A stretch of 64,000 nt of DNA, from assembly GCF_000384075.1 (NCBI RefSeq), contig NZ_KB913025.1, forward strand, positions 3,016,045 through 3,080,044, given 5' to 3'. Below are positions 1 through 7,809 of the stretch, in pieces (positions within the stretch are counted from its first letter, which is position 1; each line of letters opens with the position of its first letter). The notes beneath the pieces are model-generated. The model did not search any database. It was not told the origin of the DNA and worked only from the letters and a program-made list of their open reading frames with translations. The DNA comes from Methylovulum miyakonense HT12 (lineage in GTDB: Bacteria > Pseudomonadota > Gammaproteobacteria > Methylococcales > Methylomonadaceae). Both the position numbers and the translations under genes were made by a program.

Positions 1-808
1 CGGCTGGTGTGCATGGAAGCGTTGTCAATAATGACGACGCACGGTTTTTTATGGACGGCGTAGCCGTCGCCATAGTGTGCGGCAAACAGGTCGAAGGCCC
101 CGGCCACCTGTTCTGTTTTGACGCGCCCTTCAACGGTGTGGAAAAAAGACCGGCTGTCCCGGGAAACAAACCCCAGGACATTGAGGCGCTGGCTATGGAA
201 ACAGGGGATTTCCAACGTCCGGCCTTTGGGTTGCCAGGCGTAAGGCACGGAGGACGCGGTGCTGAAGCCTGACTCGTCAAAATAGTACAGGCTGATTTTG
301 TCTTCATCGGCCCATTGTTTCATGACGGTTTGGATGGCTTTGGCCTTGGCAAAGCCATTGGCACAACGCCTTCCTTTTACGGAGCGCCTGCACCGCCGCC
401 ATGAATAACCGGTTTTTTTAAAATGCGCCTTAACGTCCCGGTCGCCGACTTTTTCCGGGTCCGGGCCTCCAGAAGGGCTTGGGCCTGCTTGATTTGGCGC
501 GGTTCTTCGTCCAATTGTGCCCGGAACAGTGCGATTTCTTCCGGCGTGTAAATCGGTGGCCGCCCGGAGCGCGGCAAATCCCCAAGCCCGCCGACGCCTT
601 GCGCGTTGAAGCGGTCGATCCACTGGCTGATAGGGTCACGGTCAACCTGGAAAATGGCTTGTAGCTGGTTTATCGTATGCCCGCTGCCGCTCAGCAACAA
701 GGCGTGGGCGCGTCTTCGCACCTTAAAGTTTGGGTGGGTCTTGTAAAGCGCATCCAACTCTTGCTTGTCTGTGTCGCTGAGTGGCCGGACAAATTTTAAA
801 CGTGGCAT
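1..808 (-). CDS. IS630-family transposase, two overlapping frames (partial)
   Basis: The first frame (377-808, 143 residues) is the helix-turn-helix half typical of IS630 transposases, with a second helix-turn-helix and an 'RSGRPP' linker. It ends soon after an A7 run at about 415-421. The neighbouring frame then continues without a stop to base 1 and holds the DDE domain: 'YYFDESGF' gives the first Asp and 'VVIIDNASMH' the second. The third acidic residue lies beyond the window. The switch at 'TTTAAAAAAACC' needs a -1 shift, which fits ribosomal slippage on the A run as used by some IS630 relatives, but a plain frameshift mutation is equally compatible with what is visible. The transposase would cut and paste the element at TA targets. 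Confidence 0.75.
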
Positions 809-852
809 GGGGGCGGTGGCTCAAAAAGCTTATATTTTATACCATAAAACTT
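1..852 (-). mobile_element. IS630-family insertion sequence, cut by the window start
   Basis: The element carries a two-part transposase on the minus strand and its upstream end lies near 810-852, directly against a fragment of hsdR. The far end is outside the window. I could not define the terminal repeat exactly; the boundary near 852 is inferred from where hsdR homology begins. Insertion into hsdR explains why only the 3' end of that gene is left here. Confidence 0.7.
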
Positions 853-1185
853 ATGTCAAATTACTTATGTTGCACCCTGGATGAAGCCAAGGCTGAGCGG
901 GAAGAAGTGGCTTTTTTCCAAGCCGTTAAGGTGTTGCTGACCAAGAAAGAAATCAGCGGCAAAAAGAAAACCAATGAAGAACGCGAGCTGGCTATCCGCC
1001 AAATTATCGGCTCGGCAGTCGTCTCAGAAGAAGTCGTGGACATTTTTAACGCCGTTGGCTTGGATAAACCCAATATCGGCATTCTTGACCAAGATTTTCT
1101 CAACGACGTCCGCAACCTGCCCGAACGCAACCTTGCCGTGGAACTGCTGGAACGCTTGCTGGAAGGCGAAATAAAAGCCAGGTAG
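853..1185 (+). pseudogene. hsdR: 3' remnant of type I restriction endonuclease subunit HsdR
   Basis: About 105 residues from 'LCCTLDEAKAEREEVAFFQ' to 'ELLERLLEGEIKAR' match the pattern of the C-terminal helical region (DUF3387) of type I restriction HsdR proteins, including the typical ending 'NLAVELLERLL-x-EIK'. The ATP-dependent translocase and nuclease parts are missing: the left side is occupied by the IS630 element and the right side is cut by a 125-bp MITE, whose first bases supply the stop codon after 'KAR'. No hsdM or hsdS is present in the window. It cannot be functional. It indicates that a type I restriction system once stood here or was carried in with the mobile DNA. Confidence 0.75.
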
Positions 1186-1301
1186 GGTGGGCAGGCTTTT
1201 TTGCCCACCATTTTTAAGCGATTGCGATGTTCCATGCAGTATTGAAGAAAGTGCCGTTCATTCCGCGTGGGCACAAACAGCATGTGCCCACCCTACCTGG
1301 C
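1177..1301. mobile_element. MITE, copy 1 (125 bp, 17-bp perfect terminal repeats)
   Basis: The ends are perfect inverted repeats, 'GCCAGGTAGGGTGGGCA' at 1177-1193 and its complement at 1285-1301. The element has no gene of its own. A second copy at 4010-4134 differs at one base (C at the position matching T in the other), so the two copies are recent duplicates. This copy joins the hsdR remnant to a fragment of the transglutaminase-like gene family. Confidence 0.85.
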
Positions 1302-1643
1302 TGATTTTGCCGCCACTGGTCACGGCGGTGATGGGGATGCCGCCCGAGGCGGCAAAAGCCATCGCGGCGTTGCTGTCGCTAAAGCCGCCCGCCCAGTTCT
1401 TCAAGGCTTCGACAGGCACGTCAATGGTGCCGTGGGCGTAGCGGGCGGGGATTTTCGAGGTGCGTAGCAATGCGATGGTCAGGCCGGCAATGTCCATCGC
1501 ATTGCTGCACAGGCTGGACAAGGTCAGGTCGGCGGCTTGGATGCCGCCCCAAGTGGGTTGTCATTCAACATGGTTCCTGACCCAATGGTAGATTTTCACG
1601 GGATCGTAGTTCAAAGCCTGTGCCTGTCTTTGATTGAAAAAAT
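1302..1643 (-). pseudogene. Fragment of transglutaminase-like secreted protein gene (silent cassette)
   Basis: Read on the minus strand this encodes 'QALNYDPVKIYHWVRNHVE', then a TGA stop at 1563-1561, then 'QPTWGGIQAADLTL' and 'NAMDIAGLTIALLR', running to 'GGIPITAVTSGGK'. It aligns with residues ~245-350 of the intact homologues at 7810 and 12790. The stop sits where relatives have an aromatic residue before 'LPTYG' or 'QPTWG', which suggests TGG changed to TGA. The signal peptide, stalk and everything downstream of the domain are missing. About 100 bp at its left end duplicates the segment at 3896-4000, so it derives from a paralogue or a local duplication. It is bounded by a MITE on the left and another inverted-repeat element on the right. 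Confidence 0.8.
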
Positions 1644-1731
1644 GGGGTCAGTTCCAACATTACAACATATGATAGTGAGTAGGGCTGTGAAAAAGATCAA
1701 GGATTGATGTTGTAATGTTGGAACTGACCCC
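1644..1731. mobile_element. 88-bp MITE-like element with 24-bp perfect inverted repeats
   Basis: The arms are 1644-1667 and 1708-1731, beginning 'GGGGTCAGTTCCAACATT'. They match perfectly over 24 bp around a 40-bp centre. It has no coding capacity. It abuts the broken end of the transglutaminase-like fragment. The outer 'GGGGTCAG' bases resemble those of the separate element at 7144-7202, so both may belong to one class of dispersed repeats. Confidence 0.75.
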
Positions 1732-1762
1732 TTAACTGTATTTAGTCCAATAATAGGTTACG

Positions 1763-2059
1763 CTATTCAATAGCAACAAAATGGCTAGTCAGATATTCCA
1801 TAATTACTAAAATAAAACCCACAAATAAAATAATTGGTTTATAGGGAATCAGTATCGTTGGCCATCCAAAAAACTGAAAGCCAAGTAAGGATATAAACAA
1901 ATATAATTTCCATGTTATGGCTAGAATAGAATTATGTTCTAGTTTCATTTTTAATCCACAGAAAGGGCATACATGAATATCCGAATTTCCATTTAAAAAT
2001 CGAAATTTAGAAAAATAAAATTTATTTCTGCAATAAGGGCAATAATGTTTCAATTTCAT
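1763..2059 (-). CDS. Small membrane protein with N-terminal zinc ribbon, candidate immunity partner
   Basis: This is a 98-residue protein that I do not recognise. Residues ~8-11 (CPYC) and ~32-35 (CPFC) form two CxxC knuckles, a likely zinc ribbon. They are followed by two strongly hydrophobic segments at about residues 50-66 and 70-90, so the protein should sit in the inner membrane with the ribbon in the cytoplasm. Its ATG lies 14 bases after the stop of the truncated gene at 2074-4116, on the same strand. That gene ends in a long hydrophobic tail, so a membrane-bound protective partner for a membrane-acting effector is a reasonable guess from position. It is more A+T-rich than the large genes, as expected of an acquired small gene. 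Confidence 0.55.
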   Translation of the reverse strand: MKLKHYCPYCRNKFYFSKFRFLNGNSDIHVCPFCGLKMKLEHNSILAITWKLYLFISLLGFQFFGWPTILIPYKPIILFVGFILVIMEYLTSHFVAIE

Positions 2060-2073
2060 TTAGCTACACCTTT

Positions 2074-4116
2074 TTAAGTGACGCAATCAATTCCGGTTGG
2101 AAGGCCTCCGGGAATCAAATTAGACAACACCACAAGAATAATTCCAACCTCAGGTTGTATATATAATGCCGCAGCACTAACACCAAAAAGCAAGCCTGCC
2201 AAAAAGCAAGGCTTGTTAAATCCCCCATCAGACATTGTCGCAAGCCAAGCTTCGATTGCTGCAACATGTAATGCGGCAGCGGCTACCAAGAATGGAAATA
2301 GTCCCAGTCCAGCAACTACCCCTACTTCTGCAGCAAATAATGCTAAAAAAAGAAAAATACTGCTAGACAGCAACACCCCCGCCCCGGTGTCCACATCGGT
2401 GATGATATAGCCCGCGCCCGTCCAGCCCGGCACGCTGACCGCGTCGGTGTGGGTGATGACTTCCTTGCCCGCGTTGAGGGCGTTGCGGATGTCGGTCATC
2501 GTGTCACTGTCATGGTGGATGTTGCCCAGTATAGCGGATTGGTTGGCGGGGGTGATGTGGTAAATCCGTTGCCCCGCCGCGCTGGCTTTTTTGATGGCCT
2601 TGACGGCGGAGATGGCCTCGCTGGGGTTCTGGGCGTTGGTGAACAGTTGCTCCGGCACGGCATGTTCCAGTGCGGAGCTTAAGATGCCGGTTTGTAGAGT
2701 GTATTGCTTTTTCTTAGCGGCATCGCCGTCGTTGCTGGCGGTGACCTGGATCAGCGGGATGTCCAGGGCGATGCCGCCGGGCTGGATGCTCCTGGGGAAG
2801 CCGAAGAAGTAACTGACCTTGGGTTCATAACCGAACGTGCCGATGCCCGCCGCCAGGGTGTAATGGGCGTCCGCCTGCAGCCCCATCAACTGGCTGAGCG
2901 CGGTCAGTTTCGCGTAATAGCCCAAACCCCCGGCATGGAACAAGTCGCCGAGCAGGTCTTCACGGCTGAGGGCGGCGATTTGGGTCTGGTCGGCACTTTC
3001 CAGCACGGTTTTGGTGTGTTCCAGTTGGGCTTTGGTGTCGCTGAGCATTTGCGGCGAGACGCTACCCGCGTAGGCGTTGACCGCGAGATATGATCCGGCG
3101 ATGACATAGTAAGTGCGCGGGGTCTGGGTCAGGCCGCGCCCGGCAAAGCTGATCGCCGTGACCCAGGGCAGTTCTTTACCTAAACGCATGGGGCTGTCGG
3201 TCTTGATGGTTTCGCCGTTGAGCTTGAGTTCGGGGATGACGCTGACCAAGTAGCTGGGGATGCTTTTGGGCAGTTGGCTACGGTCGGTGATCTCGCCTTG
3301 CGGCAACAGGGACTGCAACACCTGTTCATCGGCGGCAGTGGCGGGCTTGAAAGACAACGTGAGTTTCTGGTTGTTGGCCTTGGCGAAGGGCAGGCTGATG
3401 GGGTTCAGCAGATTGCCTTCAATGTCGGTGCCGAAACTGTAGCGCAGTTGTTGTTGCAAGGCGGCGGGCAGTTGGTCGTAACGACTGCCGATCAATAACA
3501 CCTTATTGGGCAAGCCGGAAGGCAAAAGCGGGTAGTCTTCGATGATGGTCTTGCGCCCGCCGATGACATCGCCGACCGTGGGGTTGGTCAGGTTGTCCTT
3601 GATATAGGTTTCCAGTTTTTGCCGGGCTTGGGTTTGGGCGTTGCTAAGGATGGTCGGGTCAAAGCCGGTCGCCCAGCCTTCCGCATCATTGACCGTGCCG
3701 CTGGCGACGAAACTTTGTGCCAGTTGCTGCGGGTTGATGCCGCTGATGGCGACGGCATCCAGGCCTTTTTTATAGTCATATTGCTTGTAGCTGGGGTCCA
3801 TCTCTACCCAACTGTCGGCATCCTTGTTTTTCGCCCCGCGTGACGGGATGAAGTCGATGGCCGCTTCCACCCAAACATGTTCCAGGCGGACTTTACTGAT
3901 TTTGCCGCCACTGGTCACGGCGGTGATGGGGATGCCGCCCGAGGCGGCAAAAGCCATCGCGGCGTTGCTGTCGCTAAAGCCGCCCGCCCAGTTCTTGAAG
4001 GCTTCGACAGCCAGGTAGGGTGGGCAGGCTTTTTTGCCCACCATTTTTAAGCGATTGCGATGTTCTATGCAGTATTGAAGAAAGTGCCGTTCATTCCGCG
4101 TGGGCACAAACAGCAT
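2074..4116 (-). pseudogene. 5'-truncated transglutaminase-like effector gene with MITE-derived start
   Basis: The 680-residue open frame begins inside the MITE at 4010-4134: its first ~36 residues ('MLFVPTRNERHFLQYC') are translated MITE sequence. The genuine gene part begins at 'VEAFKNWAGGF', midway through the transglutaminase-like domain, so the signal peptide, the stalk and the catalytic-loop half are gone. His and Asp of the domain remain in 'LEHVWVEAAIDF' and 'WVEMDPSYKQY'. The rest follows the family plan to 'GWTGAGYIITDVDTGAG' at ~560-580, then a ~100-residue hydrophobic tail with no toxin fold that I can name. Without an export signal the product should stay in the cell, so I treat it as a silent cassette. 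A zinc-ribbon membrane gene follows at 1763-2059. Confidence 0.7.
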
Positions 4117-4134
4117 GTGCCCACCCTACCTGGC
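4010..4134. mobile_element. MITE, copy 2 (125 bp), supplies start codon to the 2074-4116 frame
   Basis: Perfect 17-bp terminal repeats lie at 4010-4026 and 4118-4134. It is identical to copy 1 (1177-1301) apart from one base. Insertion or recombination here cut the transglutaminase-like gene, and an ATG on the minus strand at 4116 opens a reading frame that runs in phase into the surviving gene part. Confidence 0.85.
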
Positions 4135-4168
4135 TTCCTTGAAACGTTAATCGATATATCTCATGGAG

Positions 4169-4262
4169 CAGCGAGTAGCCCGCATGAAGAGCAACGGAAT
4201 GCAGGATCAACGGAGCCACGAAAGCTCCTGTATTCCGCAAGCTCCATACAGGCTACTTGCTG
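4169..4262. repeat. Imperfect palindromic dispersed repeat (about 94 bp)
   Basis: The left arm starts 'CAGCGAGTAGCCCGCATGAA' and the right arm is its imperfect complement ending 'GGCTACTTGCTG'. The pattern 'GTAGCCCGxATGxAG... GGAATxC' resembles palindromic repeats that I recall from many gammaproteobacterial genomes. It lies just downstream of the minus-strand gene at 4271-4873 and its hairpin could also end transcription there. Confidence 0.6.
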
Positions 4263-4270
4263 AGTACTAG

Positions 4271-4873
4271 CTATTGGCGTGAAAACTCAGCAATATGCAG
4301 CCGATGAATAAAATGGTATATATTTTCCATAAACGAATAGACGGCAATTAGGTAACCGTAGGCCTTGCCATAAGACCTAGCTCGATAAAATTGTGCCAAA
4401 CAAATTCCTATGCCCTCAGACTGGCTCATAAACCATTCCATCTGGATTTTGATCCCGGCATCAAGCGTTGGTGGATTACCTACCAATGTCTCCCATAATC
4501 CATTTTTATGGGATTCTAAATTATCCCGAAGATGAATTGTCCAGCCACAAGCATCTCCCCTGAACAAATAAAGCGAAAAAGCGTAATCTTCATTTTCTAT
4601 GGGGCTTAGAATTATTTGGTAAAGAGATTCAAGTGCTTTTATAGCCCATAGAATGTCCTCATTCATGTCAAGATGATCACGCCAAATTTGGGGTTCAATA
4701 ACAAATGTTTCTTCGATATGTATCAACTTGTTAAGGAACTCTTGGAGAAGCGATGCTTCTGCCAAGCGTCTGACTTGCCAATTTTTAGAAAAGGCAGCGG
4801 GTAATTTTCTTTTTTTGAAATGGGCGCAACGCTTTTGTTTCTCTTGCAGCCACAAATCCCGATCAATTTCCAT
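4271..4873 (-). CDS. Unknown 200-residue protein, candidate immunity protein
   Basis: I do not recognise this protein. It has no signal peptide or membrane segment. It is rich in aromatic residues and predicted helices ('YGYLIAVYSFMENIYHFIHRLH' near the C-terminus, quoted only in part as a helix rich in Tyr and Phe), so it is likely a cytoplasmic helical protein. It starts 22 bases after the stop of the decayed effector cassette at 4896-5651, on the same strand, which is the usual place for an immunity gene. The frame is intact although its presumed toxin gene is broken, as often seen when immunity genes are kept as orphans. The function is inferred from position only. Confidence 0.55.
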   Translation of the reverse strand: MEIDRDLWLQEKQKRCAHFKKRKLPAAFSKNWQVRRLAEASLLQEFLNKLIHIEETFVIEPQIWRDHLDMNEDILWAIKALESLYQIILSPIENEDYAFSLYLFRGDACGWTIHLRDNLESHKNGLWETLVGNPPTLDAGIKIQMEWFMSQSEGIGICLAQFYRARSYGKAYGYLIAVYSFMENIYHFIHRLHIAEFSRQ

Positions 4874-4895
4874 TTTCGTAAGCTCTTATCGTCGA

Positions 4896-5651
4896 TTATG
4901 AATAATTAATAACAGCTTCAGCCTCAATTACGGTCGCAGTCCAGTCATCAAATTCGGCAGGATATGCTTTTTTTCCACAGTTGCTGGTAATCTTTTCCAA
5001 AGCTTTTTTTAATCGGTCAGATGCCTCTTTAATTGCGTTTAAATGACCGCTATCGTGTAACCCTAAATTATCAATGTACCACTCATCAAGCCTTTGACGA
5101 AGAAGGCCATAAGCAGTTGCCGCTTCCTGCTTCGCATTTTCACAGCATTGGTTTTTATTGTAATTGGCCTGAGCTTGTGATGAAAGCAATAAACCTGAGC
5201 CAGCTGTAAGCACGGTAAGAATCGGCCTCAGCGACTTTACTGCAGCTCTCCCCGCTGCTGCTATTATTGCAATAGCTTCCGGCAAGACCGCTGCAATGAT
5301 TATCACCAGAAGTGCCGTAAGCACAATAGCCACCACAGCTTGTACCAAAGGAGAAGGATGATCATCGCAATCTGGGTCAGCACCTCCGTTTAGCCCCCCA
5401 TCAATTAGATAGGCCCCAGCTCCCGTGTTGGGGTCGAGCACGATATATCCCGAACCTTGTCAACGGGATGTCGTTAGTTCTTTTTCAGGAACGATTACAA
5501 GTTTATTGGCATTCACAGCGTTTGTGATATCGGACTTAACGTCTGTAGATACTTTTAATAACGGGAGTGTCGCATTAATATTGTCGGAAGTGACTTGATG
5601 AATAGCCGTACCGTTAGCTGCCACTGTCCGTAAAATTTGGATTGCGGAAAT
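4896..5651 (-). pseudogene. C-terminal remnant of transglutaminase-like effector gene, cut by IS3
   Basis: Minus-strand translation from the IS3 boundary gives 'ISAIQILRTVAANG', then 'SDITNAVNANKLVIVPEKEL', a TGA at 5462-5460, then 'QGSGYIVLDPNTGAGAYLI'. This matches the family segment just before and through the 'DP-x-TG-x-G' motif. The TGA stands where relatives have Trp ('GWTGSGYI'), so TGG to TGA is likely. The downstream 181-residue frame, openable from GTG at 5441, has two hydrophobic stretches at ~30-55 and 65-85 and then a ~95-residue helical, Cys-containing C-terminal domain that I cannot name. The sequence across the IS, once the IS is removed, does not continue the gene, so the 5' part was lost before or along with the IS insertion. 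Confidence 0.75.
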
Positions 5652-5681
5652 TGATCTTGCCCTGCTTTCACGGACACTCCA

Positions 5682-6548
5682 CTAAGCGACTTTTTCGGCT
5701 TCAAACGTTTCGGGGCTGACATAGCCTATTGTAGAGTGAAGCCGTTTGCGGTTGTAATACACCTCAATGTATTCGAACACCTGGGACTTGGCTTCTGTCC
5801 GGGTCAAAAACCGCTCACCGTGCACAGCCTCGACTTTAAAGCTATGGTTCCAGTTTCCATTGCCGCGTTATCATAACAGTCGCCTTTCTTGCTCATGCTG
5901 CAAACCAATGGGTGTTTGATAAACAGTTTTTGGTAGGCGGCCGAACAATACTGGCTGCCCCGGTCAGAGTGGACAACCACACCCTTTGGCATGTGGCGAC
6001 GCCATAATGTCATCGTCAGGGCATCACAGACCAGCGGTGCCGTCATCCGTTCGGCGATTGCCCAACCAATGGCCCGTCGGGAATAAAGTTCCAGCACCAC
6101 CGCCAAGTACAGCCAACCCTCTTCAGTCCAAATGTAGGTTATACCCACACGGGGCACTTGTGTCAGACACCCACTTTTGGTCGGGGGCATCCGCAGTGAA
6201 GTTTTGCTCCAATAGGTTAGGGGCAACCGGCAAGGAATGGTTGCTGTTGGTCGTGGCTTTGTATTTCTTGGCCGCTTTCGCCCGCCAACCGTTGCAGCGC
6301 ATGATTCTGGCGACCCGATGCCTGCCGACTACGTGTCCTTCCTCACGGAGCCGCCGGGTGATCCTGGGTGAACCGGGGCGGCCTTTTTCATCATCGAAAA
6401 TACGTTTGATTTCACCAGTTAACAATTGGTTTACCTGGCTTGTATCGGAAGGTGGCCTGTGCCGCCAATCATAATAACCGCTACGTGAAACCGACAACAG
6501 GCGGCACATCATACCTATGGGATACAGCTTTTCATTGGCCTTGATCAT
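5682..6548 (-). pseudogene. IS3 transposase OrfB (DDE integrase), frameshifted
   Basis: The N-terminal half (6123-6548, start 'MIKANEKLYPIGMMCRLL') and the catalytic half are in different frames. After 'DQKWVSD' a 19-bp insert at about 6142-6160 interrupts what should read '[10 protein letters not shown]'. A second shift near 5851 changes the expected 'AMETWNHSFK' to '[10 protein letters not shown]', consistent with one missing base. If both are repaired the frame runs to TAG at 5684-5682 with the usual ending 'YYNRKRLHSTIGY'. The catalytic residues are otherwise present: Asp in 'WVSD', Asp in '[10 protein letters not shown]' and Glu in 'DNAAMET'. OrfB joins to OrfA by slippage in active IS3 elements and carries out strand transfer. 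Confidence 0.85.
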
Positions 6549-6925
6549 GGCGTACTTCTCGGCAACTGCTCCTGCGTTGCCCTACCTCCTGCATCCATGC
6601 AGTCGACTTGGGCTGTTTGGCAAAGTACGCCGCCGCTTTTTCTAGTGCCCCGTGTGGGTATTAGGAAGGCCACTTCCTCTTCCAGCCGGGCATTTTCCCG
6701 TTTGAGACGGGACATTTCTGCCTGTTGGAGCTTCTGTTCTTCGAACGGCTGGTCTGTTTGGCGACGTTTTGCCCGCCAGGAGTACAATATCGACTCGGCA
6801 AGCCCTAAATCTTTCGCCACCGTTGGGATGCCATCACGGTCAGCACGCTCCAGTGCCTGTTCTTTAAATTGTGCAGTATATTGGTTACGTGCCGCAGGGA
6901 TTTTTGATTCGGTTTTGGTTTTCAT
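6545..6925 (-). pseudogene. IS3 transposase OrfA (helix-turn-helix), C-terminus disrupted
   Basis: Residues ~14-60 form the transposase helix-turn-helix ('QYTAQFKEQALERA', 'VAKDLGLAESILYSWRAKR') and ~65-90 the leucine-zipper-like segment ending 'EEEVAFL'. Here IS3 elements normally read 'KKAAAYFAKQPK' across an A-rich slippery run. Instead an 18-20 bp insert with the word 'ATACCCACACGGGGCACT' (complement of 6644-6661) breaks the run, and a 47-bp insert (6559-6605) follows the 'AKQPK' codons. The programmed frameshift site is therefore destroyed. Confidence 0.8.
6559..6605. repeat. 47-bp micro-repeat, copy inside IS3 orfA/orfB junction
   Basis: This segment matches 31630-31676 at 45 of 47 positions. 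It begins 'TCGGCAACTGCTCCTGCGTT' and ends 'GCATCCATGCAGTCG', with the internal palindrome 'GCATCCATGC'. Removing it restores a normal IS3 junction ('CAAACAGCCCAAG' joined to 'GAAGTACGCC'), so it behaves as an inserted unit. Confidence 0.8.
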
Positions 6926-6969
6926 TATTTACCTCGGTTTTAGAGATTACTCTCTTAGCCGAGTGTCCG

Positions 6970-7113
6970 CTAGACCGGGGCAAGATCAAAATCAGGCGGC
7001 CATTCTTCCCCACACTCTTTCTGAATGGCTTTCAAACGCATAATTTCAGCCTCCAACCAAATGATTCCATGTTGAACAACTACAGGTGATATAAACAAGG
7101 TGCTACCCTCCAT
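6970..7113 (-). other. Short orphan frame (47 residues) ended by the IS3 terminus
   Basis: The frame starts 'MEGSTLFISPVVVQHGI' at ATG 7113, contains 'MRLKAIQKECGEEWPPDF', and stops at a TAG inside the IS3 end. Without the IS it would run only a few codons further. The composition looks like coding sequence and the upstream strand has 'GGAGGG' only after the ATG, so it is probably the remnant of a gene broken in the same rearrangements. I do not recognise it. Confidence 0.3.
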
Positions 7114-7143
7114 TAAATTTTACTGTTTTATAAAAACAAGAAA

Positions 7144-7202
7144 CTGGGGGTCAGGCCTCACAATTTACATTAAAAAATGTCAAATTAAAGGCCTGACCCC
7201 AG
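7144..7202. repeat. 59-bp inverted-repeat element
   Basis: The arms 'CTGGGGGTCAGGCCT' (7144-7158) and 'AGGCCTGACCCCAG' (7189-7202) are complementary apart from one extra G. The centre is A+T-rich. It lies 58 bases beyond the stop of the minus-strand gene 7260-7808 and could form a terminator-like hairpin for that transcript. It is also likely a dispersed repeat. Confidence 0.6.
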
Positions 7203-7259
7203 GGCTTTTACCATCTCGCCAAAAAAGGTATTTTGAAAAAGGCATCATCCCTTAGCACA

Positions 7260-7808
7260 TTACCCAAGCCCCACTTCGGTCAACTTATTTAATGTTTCAT
7301 TTAATATCAGTATGTCTCGTACATCATCCCAATAATTATTACGACACCACTCCATATCCTCAGGTTTGTCGAGATTGATACACGCGGGGTATACACGCGA
7401 TAAAACAAAGCGTGCCGCTTGCGATAGAGTTTCAATATTTTCGGCTGTGAAATCCGGGGGGGTGATCGTTACAGCGTCGCAGTAGTTCGCCATAAATAAG
7501 TAGTGGCTGATTTCAGCCAGCGCAAACGCCAGCCCCCCGCTTTGACGGCTCTGAAGCGCCTCATTAAATCTAACAGAAAAAGGCGATACACGCAGTAAGT
7601 AGTATTTTAAAAAACCAACTTCTAAGTCCAATTTTCCTAAAGCGATAAGCTCAGCAATTTTAGTTATACATGATTCGATACGAAGTATGGTATCTGTTGC
7701 TTCTGCTGTGCTTTTCCCGATTTCATCTTCTGCGTACTGGATAAGGGAAACAAGCACACAGCATGTCGCCCTATCATCCCAGCCTTGTATAATTTTTTGA
7801 TAATCCAT
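7260..7808 (-). CDS. Unknown 182-residue protein, candidate immunity protein for the 7810-11019 effector
   Basis: I do not recognise this protein. It has no export signal or membrane segment and appears to be an all-helical cytoplasmic protein. Its ATG follows the stop of the effector gene after a single base, so the two are translationally coupled, which is the tightest link between effector and partner in this island. A small, unrelated gene directly after a secreted multidomain protein with a variable C-terminal domain is the standard arrangement of polymorphic toxins and their immunity proteins. By that logic it would bind and block the C-terminal domain of its neighbour. This is inference from position. 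An inverted repeat at 7144-7202 lies downstream. Confidence 0.6.
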   Translation of the reverse strand: MDYQKIIQGWDDRATCCVLVSLIQYAEDEIGKSTAEATDTILRIESCITKIAELIALGKLDLEVGFLKYYLLRVSPFSVRFNEALQSRQSGGLAFALAEISHYLFMANYCDAVTITPPDFTAENIETLSQAARFVLSRVYPACINLDKPEDMEWCRNNYWDDVRDILILNETLNKLTEVGLG

Positions 7809-7809
7809 G

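Larger units (their letters stand above)
5652..6988 (-). mobile_element. IS3-family insertion sequence, 1,337 bp, inactivated
   Basis: The ends are inverted repeats 'TGATCTTGCCC' followed, after a variable stretch, by 'CGGACACTC' and 'CTAAG'. The left end starts at 5652 and the right end closes at 6988. Both flanks carry AAAT (5648-5651 and 6989-6992), a 4-bp target duplication as expected for IS3. The element holds orfA and orfB on the minus strand, but both are broken by short insertions and a one-base deletion (see the pseudogene entries). It is complete in outline yet should be unable to move by itself. Confidence 0.85.

Noticed and set aside
9-272. Plus-strand 87-codon frame at the left edge
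   Set aside because: It is antisense to the DDE half of the IS630 transposase, which explains the open frame.
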